Shown in pieces: positions 1 through 9,557 of a stretch of 64,000 nucleotides of DNA (position 1 is its first letter; every line of letters begins with the position of its first letter). This DNA is from Lichenicola sp964247725 (GTDB taxonomy: Bacteria; Pseudomonadota; Alphaproteobacteria; Acetobacterales; Acetobacteraceae): the NCBI GenBank assembly GCA_964247725.1, contig CAXTVM010000015.1, positions 1-64,000 of the forward strand. Direction: 5' to 3'. The position numbers and the translations under genes are program-made. Below the pieces are notes generated by a model that saw only the letters and a program-made list of their open reading frames with translations, made no database searches and was not told where the DNA came from.

Positions 1-831
1 CGCCAGCTCCGGATAGGCGTCGACGTGGACCTGCACCGGCTGGCCGACCGCCATGCCGGCGAGCTGCTCCTCGCGATACCAGGCCAGCGCCCAGGTGCCG
101 GGCGGCGGCACGAAGTCGATCATGGGGCGGCCGGGGCCCACGAACTTGCCGACATGCACCACGCGCTCGGTGACGCGGCCGTCGGCGGGGGCGACAACGG
201 CCGTATGGCCGAGGTCGATCTCGGCCAGCGTGACGGCGTGGTCGGCGGCGCGGGCCTGCGCCTCGGCCTGCGCCGCGTCCGCCGCGAGCGCGTCGCGGCG
301 GGCCTCCGCCATGCGAGTGGCATCGGTGTCGCCGCGCGTGTCGGACTGCGCCGCGGCGAGCCGGGCGTTCGATTGCTGGGTCTCGCGGCGGAGCTCGCCG
401 GCGCCGCCGGTGAGCGCGTTCCAGCGCGCGGCGTCGAGGCGGGCGAAGGCGAGCCGGGCGTCGCTGGCGGCGGCGGCATGGCGGGCGACGTCGATTTGGG
501 CGGCGGAGGCGAATGCCTGGGCGCGCTCCATCATCACCGCCACGTGCGCCTGCGCCGCCGTCGCGCGGGCCTGGTCCAGGGCGGCGCGGGCGTCGTCGTC
601 CTCGATGCGGAACAGCAGCTGGCCGCGCCGCACCGGCACGCCGCCGCCGACCGCCTCCTCGGTCACCAGCCCGGCCACCTGCGCCTCGATGACGACCGGC
701 TGGCCGCGCAGCTGGGCGTCGTTGGTGGCGCGGCCGGCGCCGGTCCAGACCAGGCCGTTCCAGTCGACCAGCATCACCACGACCAGGGCCAGGCCGAGGC
801 AGGCGACGATGCCGCGCACGACCGCGCCCAT
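1..831 (-). CDS. HlyD/EmrA-type efflux adaptor, 3' part beyond window
   Basis: Periplasmic adaptor (membrane fusion protein) of a drug or polysaccharide efflux system, linking an inner-membrane pump to the outer membrane. The frame opens with ATG at 831 and runs off the left edge. After MGAVVRG comes one membrane segment (about residues 6-24), then a biotinyl-lipoyl-like hairpin half (IEAQVAGLVTE...), a long Ala/Arg/Glu-rich coiled-coil hairpin, and the second half (VVAPADGRVTERVVHVGKFV) leading into the beta-barrel domain. The start codon overlaps the stop of the upstream adaptor by one base (ATGA), so the two are translationally coupled. The partner pump is probably beyond the left edge; this is inference. 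Two tandem adaptors without a pump between them is unusual. Confidence 0.85.
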   Translation of the reverse strand, partial: MGAVVRGIVACLGLALVVVMLVDWNGLVWTGAGRATNDAQLRGQPVVIEAQVAGLVTEEAVGGGVPVRRGQLLFRIEDDDARAALDQARATAAQAHVAVMMERAQAFASAAQIDVARHAAAASDARLAFARLDAARWNALTGGAGELRRETQQSNARLAAAQSDTRGDTDATRMAEARRDALAADAAQAEAQARAADHAVTLAEIDLGHTAVVAPADGRVTERVVHVGKFVGPGRPMIDFVPPPGTWALAWYREEQLAGMAVGQPVQVHVDAYPELA

Positions 832-2012
832 CAGCGTTCGGTCCTGACGCCGACGGAGGCATCCGGGCTGGCGGCGGAACCCGGAGTGGCGCTGCCGGAG
901 GCAACGACCGTGTCGATCCGGGCCAGCGCCGAGAGGCCCGGCCGCAGCACGCCGCGCAGCGTGTCGGTGGCGGGGTCGATCGTGATCCTCACCGGCACGC
1001 GCTGGATCACCTTGGTGTAGTTGCCGGTGACGTTGTCGAGCGGCACGGCGGAGAACTGCTGCGCGGTGAGCGGGCCGGTCGCCTGCACGTGCGCCGGCAG
1101 CCGGATGTTCGGGTAGGCGTCGAACTGCACCGAGGCGGGGTCGCCGACCAGCACGCGGTCGAGCTGGCGCTCGTTGAAGTAGGCGGTGACCCAGACGTCG
1201 TCCAGCGGCGTCAGCGGCACCACCTCGTCGCCGGGCGAGACCAGGTCGCCGAGCTGGACGCGGCGGACGCCGAGCACGCCGGCGACCGGGGGGCGGATGC
1301 GGGTGTAGGCGAGGTCGAGGCCGGCGCGCAGGGCCTGGGCGGCGGCGAGGTCGCGCGAGGCCTGCGCCTGCTCCAAGCCGGCACGGAGGGCCACGGCCTG
1401 CGCCTCGGCCGAGCCGGTGTTGCTACGGGACTGGCCGACGTCGGCGTCGGCGACGCGGCGCTCGGCCACCGCCTGCTGCGTGACCCGGGCGATGCCGAGG
1501 TCGGAGCGCAGGATCAGGCGCTGGCGGGCGGCCTCCTGCGCCGCGAATGTCGCCTGCGCCTGGTCGGCGCCGGTCGCCGAGCGGGTCTGCGCCACGGCCT
1601 CGCGCTGGGCCGCGAGCTGGTGAGCGAGTGCGGCCAGGGTGGCGTCGGCGGCGGCGAGGCGGGCCTGGGTCTGCGCCAGGGTGGCCCAGTACCGGTCGTC
1701 CTCGATCACGAACAGCAGCTGGCCGACGGCGACCGGCTGGTTGTCGGTGACCAGGACCCGGGTGACGTAGCCGGAGATGCGGGCGCCGAGCGGGCGCTCG
1801 GTGCCGTTGGCGTAGGCGTCCTCGGATTCGGGGTTGGTGCGGTCGGCGAGGAACTGGTCCCAGCCGACGCCCCAGCTGACCAGCACCAGGATGATGGCGA
1901 CGCCGCCGAGGAAGGCCAGGAAGGAGAGGATGCCGGAGCGGCGCTACCTGGCCTTCTTCCGCTTCTCCTCCTCCCGGTCGGGCTTGGCGTCCTGATCGTC
2001 CTCGTCCGCCAT
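831..2012 (-). CDS. HlyD-family efflux adaptor interrupted by an in-frame amber codon at codon 23
   Basis: Second periplasmic adaptor of the efflux locus. Reading from ATG at 2012 gives a charged cytosolic tail (MADEDDQDAKPDREEEKRKK), then TAG at 1946-1944. The same frame continues without interruption into a membrane helix (SFLAFLGGVAIILVLV), the lipoyl half-motif (ISGYVTRVLVTDNQPV), a coiled-coil hairpin and the barrel (IRPPVAGVLGVRRVQLGDLV) to TGA at 831. The only clear downstream start, GTG at 1886, lies inside the membrane helix and would give 351 residues with most of the anchor missing. Either the gene is a young pseudogene, the amber is read through, or there is a base error; a single TGG-to-TAG change would explain it. 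No convincing Shine-Dalgarno precedes 2012. The domain call is secure; functional status is not. Confidence 0.7.
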
Positions 2013-2029
2013 AGCCAACCAATCTTATG

Positions 2030-2090
2030 AGTGGATTCTCAAGGCTTGCCTTGAGCGGGTCTAGGGCAGAGCCCTGGCCTTCCTTCCCTA
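2030..2090. repeat. Right-arm fragment of the dispersed palindromic element
   Basis: About 60 bases between gltB and the adaptor gene contain two nested hairpins, CTCAAGGC/GCCTTGAG and AGGGC/GCCCT, and the GGCCTTCCTTCCC end typical of the element family described at 25360. The last three bases overlap the gltB stop. The left arm and central part are missing. Confidence 0.6.
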
Positions 2091-5000
2091 CCCCACCAGC
2101 GCCGCCCGCTCCACTTCGGGCACCGCGAGATGCTTCGCGTACTCCTTGGGAACGACGTGCCAGAACCGCGGCAGCGCCTTGGTCCACTCGTGCAGCAGCA
2201 GCGCCGCGTACCGGCTGCCGGTCTCGCGCGCGTGGGTCTCGACCAGGCGCAGCAGCTCGTCGTGCCAGCGCGCCTCGACGACGCGGCTCCAGGTCAGGGT
2301 GTCGGGGTTGACGCGGATCTCGAAGTCGCCGGCGCTGTCGTAGACGAAGGCCATGCCGCCGGTGAAGCCGGCGCCGAAATTGTCGCCGACCGGGCCCAGC
2401 ACCACCACGGTGCCGCCGGTCATGTACTCGCAGCCGTTGGAGCCGCAGCCCTCGACCACCGCGGTGGCGCCCGAGTTGCGCACCGCGAAGCGCTCGCCGG
2501 CCTGGCCGGCGGCGTAGAGCGCACCGGCGGTGGCGCCGTAGAGCACGGTGTTGCCGACGATGGCGTTGTGGTTGCTGGCCAGCTGCGACGAGGGCGGCTG
2601 GCGCACGACGATGGTGGCGCCCGACAGCCCTTTGCCGACGTAGTCGTTGGCGTCGCCGATCACGTCGAGCTTCAGGCCGCGGACCGCGAAGGCGCCGAGG
2701 GACTGGCCGGCGGAGCCGCGCAGCCGCACGGTGAGGTGCCCGGACGCCAGACTCGACTGGCCGAAGCGGCGCACGATGCGGCTCGAGATCCGGGTGCCGA
2801 TGGCGCGGTGGGTGTTCTGCACGTTGTAGTGCAGCTGCATCTTCTCGCCGTGCTCGAACAGCGGCGCGGCGTCGGCGATCATCTGCGCGTCGAGGGTGTC
2901 GGGCACCTCGTTGCGGCCCTCGCGGGTGCAGTAGCGCGCGTGCGGGCCGGGATCGGCCTGCGCCAGCAGCGGGTTCAGGTCGAGGTCGTCGAGGTAGTCG
3001 GCGCCGCGGCTGACTTGGTGCAGCAGGTCGGTGCGGCCGATGATCTCGTCGAGCCGGCGCACGCCGAGCGAGGCCAGGATGTTGCGGACGTCCTCGGCGA
3101 TGAAGGAGAACAGGTTGATCACCTTCTCCGGGGTGCCGTCGAACTTCTCCCGCAAGCTCTCGTCCTGGGTGCACACCCCCACCGGGCAGGTGTTGCTGTG
3201 GCACTGCCGCACCATGATGCAGCCCATGGCGACCAGGCTCGCGGTGCCGATGCCGAACTCCTCCGCGCCCAGCATGGCGGCGATGACGACGTCGCGGCCG
3301 GTCTTGAGGCCGCCGTCGGTGCGCAGCCGGACGCGGTGGCGCAGGCGGTTCAGCATCAGCACCTGGTGCGCCTCGGCGAGCCCCATCTCCCAGGGCAGGC
3401 CGGCGTACTTGACCGAGGTCTGCGGGGACGCGCCGGTGCCGCCGCTGTGGCCCGAGATCAGGATGCAGTCGGCCCGGGCCTTGGCGACGCCGGCGGCGAT
3501 GGTGCCGATGCCCGAGCGCGCCACCAGCTTCACGGTGACGGTGGCGTCCGGGTTGATCTGCTTCAGGTCGTAGATGAGCTGGGCGAGGTCCTCGATCGAG
3601 TAGATGTCGTGGTGCGGCGGCGGCGAGATCAGGGTGACTCCCGGGGTCGAGTGGCGCAGCCGCGCGATCAGGCCGGTGACCTTGAAGCCCGGCAGCTGGC
3701 CGCCCTCGCCGGGCTTGGCGCCCTGGGCCATCTTGATCTCGATCTCGCGGCAGTCGTTCAGGTACTGCGCGGTGACGCCGAAGCGACCGGAGCCGACCTG
3801 CTTGATCGCCGACGAGGCGTTGTCGCCGTTCGGGCGCGGTTTGGAGCGCGCCGGGTCCTCGCCGCCCTCGCCGGAGTCGGAGCGGGCGCCGATGCGGTTC
3901 ATGGCGATCGAGAGCGTCTCGTGCGCCTCCGGGCTCAGCGCGCCGAGCGAGATGCCGGGGGCCAGCAGGCGCTTCCTGATGGCGGTGATGCTCTCGACGT
4001 CCTCGACCGGGATGGCGACGCGGCCGGCGCGGAAGTCGAGCAGGTCGCGGAGTGCGACCGGCGGCTGCCGGCGCACCGCGTCGGCGTAGCGCCGGTAGGT
4101 GGTGAAGCTGTCGTTGGCGCAGGCGGCCTGCAGCGTGTGGATCAGGCCGCCGTCGAAGGCGTGCACCTCGGACTTGCGGCGCAGCTTGTAGAGCCCGCCC
4201 ACCGGCAGCGCCACCGCGTCCTGGTTCCAGGCGCGCTCGTGGAAGCCCAGCACGTTGCGGGCCAGCCCCGACAGGCCGATGCCGGAGATGCGCGACGGCA
4301 TGCCGGGGAAGAACTCGGCCACCAGGGCGCGCGACAGCCCGATCGCCTCGAAGTTGTAGCCGCCGCGATAGGAGGCGATCACCGAGATGCCCATCTTCGA
4401 CATCACCTTGAGCAGGCCCTTGTCGATGGCCTTGCGGTAGCGCTCGACCGCGGTGCGCAGCGTCATGTCGCCGAACAGGCCGCGGCGGTGGCGGTCGGCG
4501 ATGCTCTCCTGCGCCAGGTAGGCGTTCACGGTGGTCGCACCCGCGCCGATCATGATGGCGATCGCATGCACGTCCAGGCATTCGGCGGTGCGCACGTTGA
4601 GGCTGGTGAAGGTGCGCAGCGAGGTGCGCACGAGGTGGGTGTGCACGGCCGCGGTGGCCAGGATCATCGGGATGTAGGCGTGCGCCGGGCCCTGGGCCTC
4701 GTCGGTCAGGAAGACGTGGGTGCAGCCTTCCCGCACGCGCTCCTCCGCCTCGCGGCGGATGCGGCCCAGCGCCTCGCGCAAGCCCCCCTCGCCGACGGCG
4801 ACGGGGAAGGTGCAGTCGATCACGCCGGCGCTGTCGCCCAGGAACTCCAGCAGGGCGGCGTGCTCGCCGCTGGTCAGGATCGGGCTGTCGAGCTGCAGCA
4901 GCTCGCACTGGCCGGCGTTCTCGCCCAGCACGTTGCCGAGGTTGCCGAGCCGGGTGACCAGGCTCATCACGCGGGTCTCGCGCAGGCTGTCGATCGGCGG

Positions 5001-6629
5001 GTTGGTGACCTGGCTGAAGGCCTGGCGGAAATAGTGCGACAGGCCGCGGTAATGCTCCGACAGCACCGCCAGCGGGGTGTCGTCGCCCATGCTGCCGATC
5101 GCCTCCGAGCCGTCGGCGACCATCGGGTGGAGGATGACCTCGAGCTCCTCCAGGGTGGTGCCGACCGCGGTCTGGCGGCGGCGCAGCTCCTCGCCGCTCC
5201 AGCGGGTCGGCTCGGCCGCGTCGGACCGGACGATGCGGTCGATCCGGTTGATCCGCCGGACCCAGCCCTCGAAGTCCTGCCGCGACGACAGCAGGTCGAG
5301 CAGCTCTCCGGCGCCGTAGAGGCGGCCCTCGTCGAGGTCGAGGGCGATGGTCTCGCCCGGGCCCAGACGGCCGCGGCTCTCGATGTCGGCCTCGGCGATC
5401 TTGACCATGCCGGTCTCGGAGCCGACCACCAGCATCCGGCTGGCCGTCACGGTGTAGCGCAGCGGGCGCAGACCGTTGCGGTCGAGGCCGGCGATCACCC
5501 AGCGCCCGTCGGTGGCGCAGATCGCGGCCGGCCCGTCCCACGGCTCCATCACCGCGTTGCAGTACTGGAACATCGCGTCGTGCGCGGGCTTGGTCCGGCC
5601 GTCCTGCGACAGGGCGGCGGGCACCAGCAGCGCCTTGGCCATCGGCGCGTCGCGGCCGGTGAAGGTCAGCAGCTCGAACACGTTGTCGAGCGTCGCGGTG
5701 TCGGAGCCGCCGGCCTGGATCACCGGCTTCACGTCGTCCATGTACGGGTCGAGCAGCGGGTCGGCGAGCCGGGTCTCGTGGCTCTTCATCCAGTTGGTGT
5801 TGCCCGACACCGTGTTGATCTCGCCGTTGTGGGCGAGCTTGCGGAACGGCTGCGCCAGCTTCCAGGTCGGGAAGGTGTTGGTCGAGTAGCGCTGGTGGTA
5901 GATCGCGAAGCGGCTGACGAAGCGGGGATCGAGCAGGTCGGGATAGAAGTCGGTCAGGTTCTCGGCCAGGAACATGCCCTTGTAGATCAGCGACCGGCAG
6001 GACAGCGAGCAGATGTAGAACTCGCCGATCTGCGCCGCGATCACCTGCCGCTCGATGCGCCGCCGGATCACGTAGAGGTCACGCTCGAACTCCGCCTCCG
6101 ACGCTCCGCGCTGGTTGCGGATCATGATCTGCTCGATCTCGGGCCGGGTGGCGTTCGCCTTCTCGCCGATGCAGGCGGTGTCGATCGGCACCTGACGCCA
6201 GCCGTAGATGGCGTAGCCGAAATGCAGGATCTCGCTCTCGACGATCTGCCGGCAGCGCTCCTGCGCGCCGAGGTCGGTCTTGGGCAGGAACACCTGGCCG
6301 ACCGCGATCAGCCCGCCGTCGGTCTTGTTGCCGGTACGGCCGATGGCGTCGGCGAAGAAGTCCTGCGGGATCTCAAGGTGGATGCCGGCGCCGTCGCCGG
6401 TCTTGCCGTCGGCGTCGACCGCGCCGCGGTGCCAGACCGCGCGCAACGCGGCGATGGCGGCCTCGACGATGTCGCGCCGCGGCCGGCCGTCGAGGGCGGC
6501 GACCAGGCCGACGCCGCAGGCGTCGTGCTCCATCGACGGGTCGTAGCTGTCGTGGAGGACGGCCGCATTGGCGGCCCAGGCGGCGACGAACCCGGGTCCG
6601 GTCTCCGCATCGGTTTGGATGGCGGTCAT
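2088..6629 (-). CDS. gltB: Glutamate synthase (NADPH) large subunit
   Basis: Alpha subunit of NADPH-GOGAT: releases ammonia from glutamine, channels it to 2-oxoglutarate and makes two glutamates, in the cytoplasm. It has 1513 residues, normal for the family. A propeptide of 37 residues precedes Cys38 (HDACGVGLV), the expected N-terminal nucleophile of the class II amidotransferase domain. The synthase domain follows, with the 3Fe-4S cysteines in GCIMVRQCHSNTCPVGVC near residues 1134-1150. The C-terminal right-handed helix of Gly-rich repeats (GSNGCEYMTGGTVVVLG) completes it. The gene lies downstream of gltD on the same strand, but a 184-bp palindromic repeat sits between them, so co-transcription may be modulated. 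It ends in TAG. Confidence 0.97.
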   Translation of the reverse strand: MTAIQTDAETGPGFVAAWAANAAVLHDSYDPSMEHDACGVGLVAALDGRPRRDIVEAAIAALRAVWHRGAVDADGKTGDGAGIHLEIPQDFFADAIGRTGNKTDGGLIAVGQVFLPKTDLGAQERCRQIVESEILHFGYAIYGWRQVPIDTACIGEKANATRPEIEQIMIRNQRGASEAEFERDLYVIRRRIERQVIAAQIGEFYICSLSCRSLIYKGMFLAENLTDFYPDLLDPRFVSRFAIYHQRYSTNTFPTWKLAQPFRKLAHNGEINTVSGNTNWMKSHETRLADPLLDPYMDDVKPVIQAGGSDTATLDNVFELLTFTGRDAPMAKALLVPAALSQDGRTKPAHDAMFQYCNAVMEPWDGPAAICATDGRWVIAGLDRNGLRPLRYTVTASRMLVVGSETGMVKIAEADIESRGRLGPGETIALDLDEGRLYGAGELLDLLSSRQDFEGWVRRINRIDRIVRSDAAEPTRWSGEELRRRQTAVGTTLEELEVILHPMVADGSEAIGSMGDDTPLAVLSEHYRGLSHYFRQAFSQVTNPPIDSLRETRVMSLVTRLGNLGNVLGENAGQCELLQLDSPILTSGEHAALLEFLGDSAGVIDCTFPVAVGEGGLREALGRIRREAEERVREGCTHVFLTDEAQGPAHAYIPMILATAAVHTHLVRTSLRTFTSLNVRTAECLDVHAIAIMIGAGATTVNAYLAQESIADRHRRGLFGDMTLRTAVERYRKAIDKGLLKVMSKMGISVIASYRGGYNFEAIGLSRALVAEFFPGMPSRISGIGLSGLARNVLGFHERAWNQDAVALPVGGLYKLRRKSEVHAFDGGLIHTLQAACANDSFTTYRRYADAVRRQPPVALRDLLDFRAGRVAIPVEDVESITAIRKRLLAPGISLGALSPEAHETLSIAMNRIGARSDSGEGGEDPARSKPRPNGDNASSAIKQVGSGRFGVTAQYLNDCREIEIKMAQGAKPGEGGQLPGFKVTGLIARLRHSTPGVTLISPPPHHDIYSIEDLAQLIYDLKQINPDATVTVKLVARSGIGTIAAGVAKARADCILISGHSGGTGASPQTSVKYAGLPWEMGLAEAHQVLMLNRLRHRVRLRTDGGLKTGRDVVIAAMLGAEEFGIGTASLVAMGCIMVRQCHSNTCPVGVCTQDESLREKFDGTPEKVINLFSFIAEDVRNILASLGVRRLDEIIGRTDLLHQVSRGADYLDDLDLNPLLAQADPGPHARYCTREGRNEVPDTLDAQMIADAAPLFEHGEKMQLHYNVQNTHRAIGTRISSRIVRRFGQSSLASGHLTVRLRGSAGQSLGAFAVRGLKLDVIGDANDYVGKGLSGATIVVRQPPSSQLASNHNAIVGNTVLYGATAGALYAAGQAGERFAVRNSGATAVVEGCGSNGCEYMTGGTVVVLGPVGDNFGAGFTGGMAFVYDSAGDFEIRVNPDTLTWSRVVEARWHDELLRLVETHARETGSRYAALLLHEWTKALPRFWHVVPKEYAKHLAVPEVERAALVG

Positions 6630-6642
6630 GGCGATACCCCAC

Positions 6643-6826
6643 GGCTACCGCGTTCAAGGAGAAGGCCAGGACGCTGCCCTGGACCCGCTGGGGCCGCGGG
6701 CCCCAAACCCCGATTCGCAAGGAGATGGTTCCTGCTTTGAGGTATGACCTCAACGAATCGGGGCCTGGGGCCCGCGGCCCCAGCGGGGTCCAGGGGCAAA
6801 GCCCCTGGCCTCCTTCCCGATGCGGC
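6643..6826. repeat. Complete copy of the palindromic element, between gltD and gltB
   Basis: A 184-bp nested inverted repeat. Long arms of about 55 bases pair around an unrelated centre (about 6715-6755); the arms carry GGGGCCGCGGGCCCC-type blocks and CCAGGGGC/GCCCCTGG hairpins. The left end GGCTACCGCG is a degenerate form of the family terminus; the right end is GATGCGGCGGC. It begins 13 bases upstream of the gltB start, so a transcript from gltD would fold strongly just before the gltB ribosome-binding region. Confidence 0.85.
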
Positions 6827-6843
6827 GGCGAGTGGGTGCCGGC

Positions 6844-8304
6844 TCATTCCGCGGCGACCTGCAGGGGAGCCTCGACCGGGCGGCGTTCCAGCCAGCGGTG
6901 GATCTGCTCGGCGGCGTCGCGGCCGTCGCGGATCGCCCACACCACCAGGCTGGCGCCGCGCACGATGTCGCCGGCGCCGAACACGCCCGGCAGGCTGCTC
7001 ATGAAGCTGGCCTGGCCGACCTTCAGCGTGCCCCAGCGCGACACCTCCAGCGCCGGCTCGTTCCACAGCACCGGCAGCGGCTCGGGGTCGAAGCCCAGCG
7101 CCTTGATGACGAGGTCGGCGGGAAGCGTGTGGCCGCTGTTCTCGACCGGATCGACCGACTGCCGGCCGGTGGCGTCGGCCAGCCCCAGACGCATCCGCAC
7201 GGCCCGCACCGCCGTCACCCGACCGTCGCCCAGGAACGCTTCCGGCGCGGCCAGCCAGACGAACTCGACTCCCTCTTCCTCGGCGTTCTTCACCTCGCGC
7301 AAGCTGCCCGGCATGTTGGCGCGGTCGCGGCGGTAGAGGCACTTCACCGAGGCCGCGCCCTGGCGGATCGCGGTGCGCACGCAGTCCATCGCGGTGTCGC
7401 CGCCGCCGATGACCACGACGTGCTTGCCCGCCGCGTCCAGCTCGCCGCTCTCGAACGCCGGCACCGCGTCGCCGAGCGAGAGCCGGTTGGAGGCCGTCAG
7501 GTAGTCGATCGCCTTGACGATGCCGGGCAGGCCCGAGCCGGGGCCGCCGAGCGCCCGGCTCTCGTAGACGCCGGTGGCGAGCAGCACCGCGTCGTGGCGG
7601 GCGCGCAGCGTCGAGAAGGCGATCTCGTGCGGGCCGTCGACGGCGCCGACGCCGCGGCCGAGATGGAAGCTGATGCCGCCCTCCTCCATCAGCGCGTGGC
7701 GGCGCAGCACGATCTCCTTCTCCAGCTTGAAGCCGGGGATGCCGTAGATCATCAGGCCGCCGACGCGGTCGTGGCGGTCGTACACGTGCACCTGGTAGCC
7801 GCGGCGGCGCAGCTGCTCGGCCGCCGCGAGGCCGCCGGGACCGGCGCCGACGATGCCGATCGAGGCGGTGCGCTCGGCGGACGGCCGGATCGGCTTCACC
7901 CAGCCCTGCTCCCAGGCGTTGTCGGTGACGAAGCGCTCGACGGCGCCGATGGTGACGCTCTCGAAGCCCTTCTCGATGACGCAGTTGCCCTCGCAGAGAC
8001 GGTCCTGCGGGCAGATGCGGCCGCAGATCTCGGGGAAGTTGTTGGTGGCGGCGCTGACCTCGTAGGCCTCGGCGAGGCGGCCCTCGGCGGTGAGCTTCAG
8101 CCAGTCGGGGATGTTGTTGGAAAGCGGGCAGTGCACCGAGCAGAACGGCACGCCGCACTGCGAGCAGCGGCCGGACTGGGTCTCGGCCGTGCTGGTGTCG
8201 AAGTCGCGATAGATCTCGGCGAAGTCCTGCCGGCGGTCGGACGCGCCGCGCTTGGCCGGCTGGCGCTGCTGCACGGACACGAACTGCAGCATGCGATCCG
8301 CCAT
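6844..8304 (-). CDS. gltD: Glutamate synthase (NADPH) small subunit
   Basis: Beta subunit of GOGAT: takes electrons from NADPH through FAD and iron-sulfur clusters to the GltB FMN. It has 486 residues. The N-terminal ferredoxin-like part has the two cysteine groups RCSQCGVPFCSVHC and CGRICPQDRLCEGNC. The FAD Rossmann motif GIVGAGPGGLAAAEQL lies near residue 148 and the NADPH motif VVVIGGGDTAMDC near 287. ATG at 8304 is the first start and gives the canonical N-terminus. It is the promoter-proximal gene of gltD-gltB, an order reversed relative to the common gltB-gltD. Confidence 0.96.
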   Translation of the reverse strand: MADRMLQFVSVQQRQPAKRGASDRRQDFAEIYRDFDTSTAETQSGRCSQCGVPFCSVHCPLSNNIPDWLKLTAEGRLAEAYEVSAATNNFPEICGRICPQDRLCEGNCVIEKGFESVTIGAVERFVTDNAWEQGWVKPIRPSAERTASIGIVGAGPGGLAAAEQLRRRGYQVHVYDRHDRVGGLMIYGIPGFKLEKEIVLRRHALMEEGGISFHLGRGVGAVDGPHEIAFSTLRARHDAVLLATGVYESRALGGPGSGLPGIVKAIDYLTASNRLSLGDAVPAFESGELDAAGKHVVVIGGGDTAMDCVRTAIRQGAASVKCLYRRDRANMPGSLREVKNAEEEGVEFVWLAAPEAFLGDGRVTAVRAVRMRLGLADATGRQSVDPVENSGHTLPADLVIKALGFDPEPLPVLWNEPALEVSRWGTLKVGQASFMSSLPGVFGAGDIVRGASLVVWAIRDGRDAAEQIHRWLERRPVEAPLQVAAE

Positions 8305-8377
8305 TGCCTGGGTCCCTTGCCTCGCGCGGCGCCTCGAATTCGAGCGTCCATCACGATAACGGGACGACCGGTCTGGT

Positions 8378-8401
8378 TAAAAGACAGCGCCCCTGTCTTT
8401 T
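8378..8401 (-). terminator. Intrinsic terminator-like hairpin upstream of gltD
   Basis: Perfect 9-base arms AAAAGACAG and CTGTCTTTT around a 5-base loop, with A-tracts on one side and T-tracts on the other, so it can work in both directions. It lies 75 bases after the stop of the minus-strand gene at 8476 and before gltD, so its main role is probably ending that transcript. It is one of the few AT-flanked hairpins in this window. Confidence 0.65.
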
Positions 8402-8475
8402 TCCCAGATTCCGGCGGCACGGGGATGATGGCGATGCCGGCAGGCGGGTGAAAAGAGGCCGGAACGGTCCTTTCG

Positions 8476-9423
8476 TCAGCTCGGCAGCGTCATCCGGCCG
8501 CCGCCGGGACGGTAGCGTGCCAGATAGGACGGCACCACCATCTCGACCGGGGTCGGCACGATGCCCAGCTCGTGCAGGCCGGCGGCGCCGGGCGAGACCA
8601 CGTTGTCGACCGACAGCATCGCCAGCTGGTCGCGGGTCAGCGGCTTGCCGGGCAGGCGCTCCAGGATCGTCGCCTGCAGCCGCGCCAGCGCCGGCGGGAT
8701 CTCGATCAGCGGCCGGGTGCGGTGCATCTCGGCCAGCATCCAGGCCAGCAGCTCGCGGAAGGTCCAGACCCGCGGACCGCCCAGCTCGTAGAGCCCGCCG
8801 CGCGGCGCGCCGTCGGCCACCACGGCGCGCACCGCGTCGGCGACGTCACCGACATAGACCGGCTGCATCCGGGTGCCGCCGCTGAACACCGGCATCACCG
8901 GCGAGATCCGGGCCAGGCCGCCGAACCGGTTGAAGAAGCTGTCCTCCGGCCCGAACACCAGCGACGGCCGCAGCACGACCGCATCCGGGAACGCGGCGGT
9001 CACCGCCGCCTCGCCGCCGGCCTTGCTGCGCCCGTAGGCGGCGGGGCTGTCGGGCGAGGCGCCGATCGCCGACATCTGCACCATGCGGCGGACGCCGGCC
9101 AGCGCCGCCAGGCGGGCGATCCGCCCCGGGCCCTCCACCTGCAGGCGCTCGAAGTCGCCGGGCCGCGCCTCGGCCAGGATGCCGACCAGGTTGACGACGA
9201 TGTCGGCCCCCTCGACGGCGCGGGAGACGGTCGCCTCGTCGGCGAGCGAGCAGTAGAGCGGCACGATCTGGGCGACGTCGCCCATCGAGCGCAGCTCGTT
9301 GGCGCGCGCGGTGCGGCGCACGGCGACCCGCACCACGTGGCCGTCGGCGGCCAGCCGCCGCACGATGTAGCGTCCGAGGAAGCCGGAGCCGCCGAACACG
9401 GTCGCCACGCTGCGGGTTGCCAT
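8476..9423 (-). CDS. NDUFA9-like NAD(P)-binding protein (atypical SDR)
   Basis: A 315-residue extended/atypical short-chain dehydrogenase fold of the family annotated as complex I NDUFA9 subunit in alphaproteobacteria. The N-terminus has the dinucleotide motif VFGGSGFLGRYIVRRL, followed by DIVNLVG-type and MSAIGAS motifs and YGRSKAGGE in the catalytic-Lys region. ATG at 9423 puts the Rossmann motif at residue 9; longer in-frame extensions would run across an unrelated low-complexity leader and are rejected. It is monocistronic, reading away from tRNA-Leu, and followed by the hairpin at 8378. A role as complex I accessory or quinone-related factor is family-level inference. Confidence 0.85.
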   Translation of the reverse strand: MATRSVATVFGGSGFLGRYIVRRLAADGHVVRVAVRRTARANELRSMGDVAQIVPLYCSLADEATVSRAVEGADIVVNLVGILAEARPGDFERLQVEGPGRIARLAALAGVRRMVQMSAIGASPDSPAAYGRSKAGGEAAVTAAFPDAVVLRPSLVFGPEDSFFNRFGGLARISPVMPVFSGGTRMQPVYVGDVADAVRAVVADGAPRGGLYELGGPRVWTFRELLAWMLAEMHRTRPLIEIPPALARLQATILERLPGKPLTRDQLAMLSVDNVVSPGAAGLHELGIVPTPVEMVVPSYLARYRPGGGRMTLPS

Positions 9424-9557
9424 GGGATGGAGATCCTCGGGGAAAGTGGGGTGGCCGACCGGAGCAACGCCGCCGCCGGGCGGCAGTTGACGGCGGCCGG
9501 CCACGCCTCTACATCGCCCCCACCACCCGCGGCCCCGTCGGCCGCGGTTGCCCCTGG

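Noticed and set aside
2130..6740. Very long open frames antisense to gltB and gcvP and other genes
   Set aside because: They have no family motifs, are rich in Arg/Gly/Ala and are explained by high GC with few stop codons opposite strongly biased genes.
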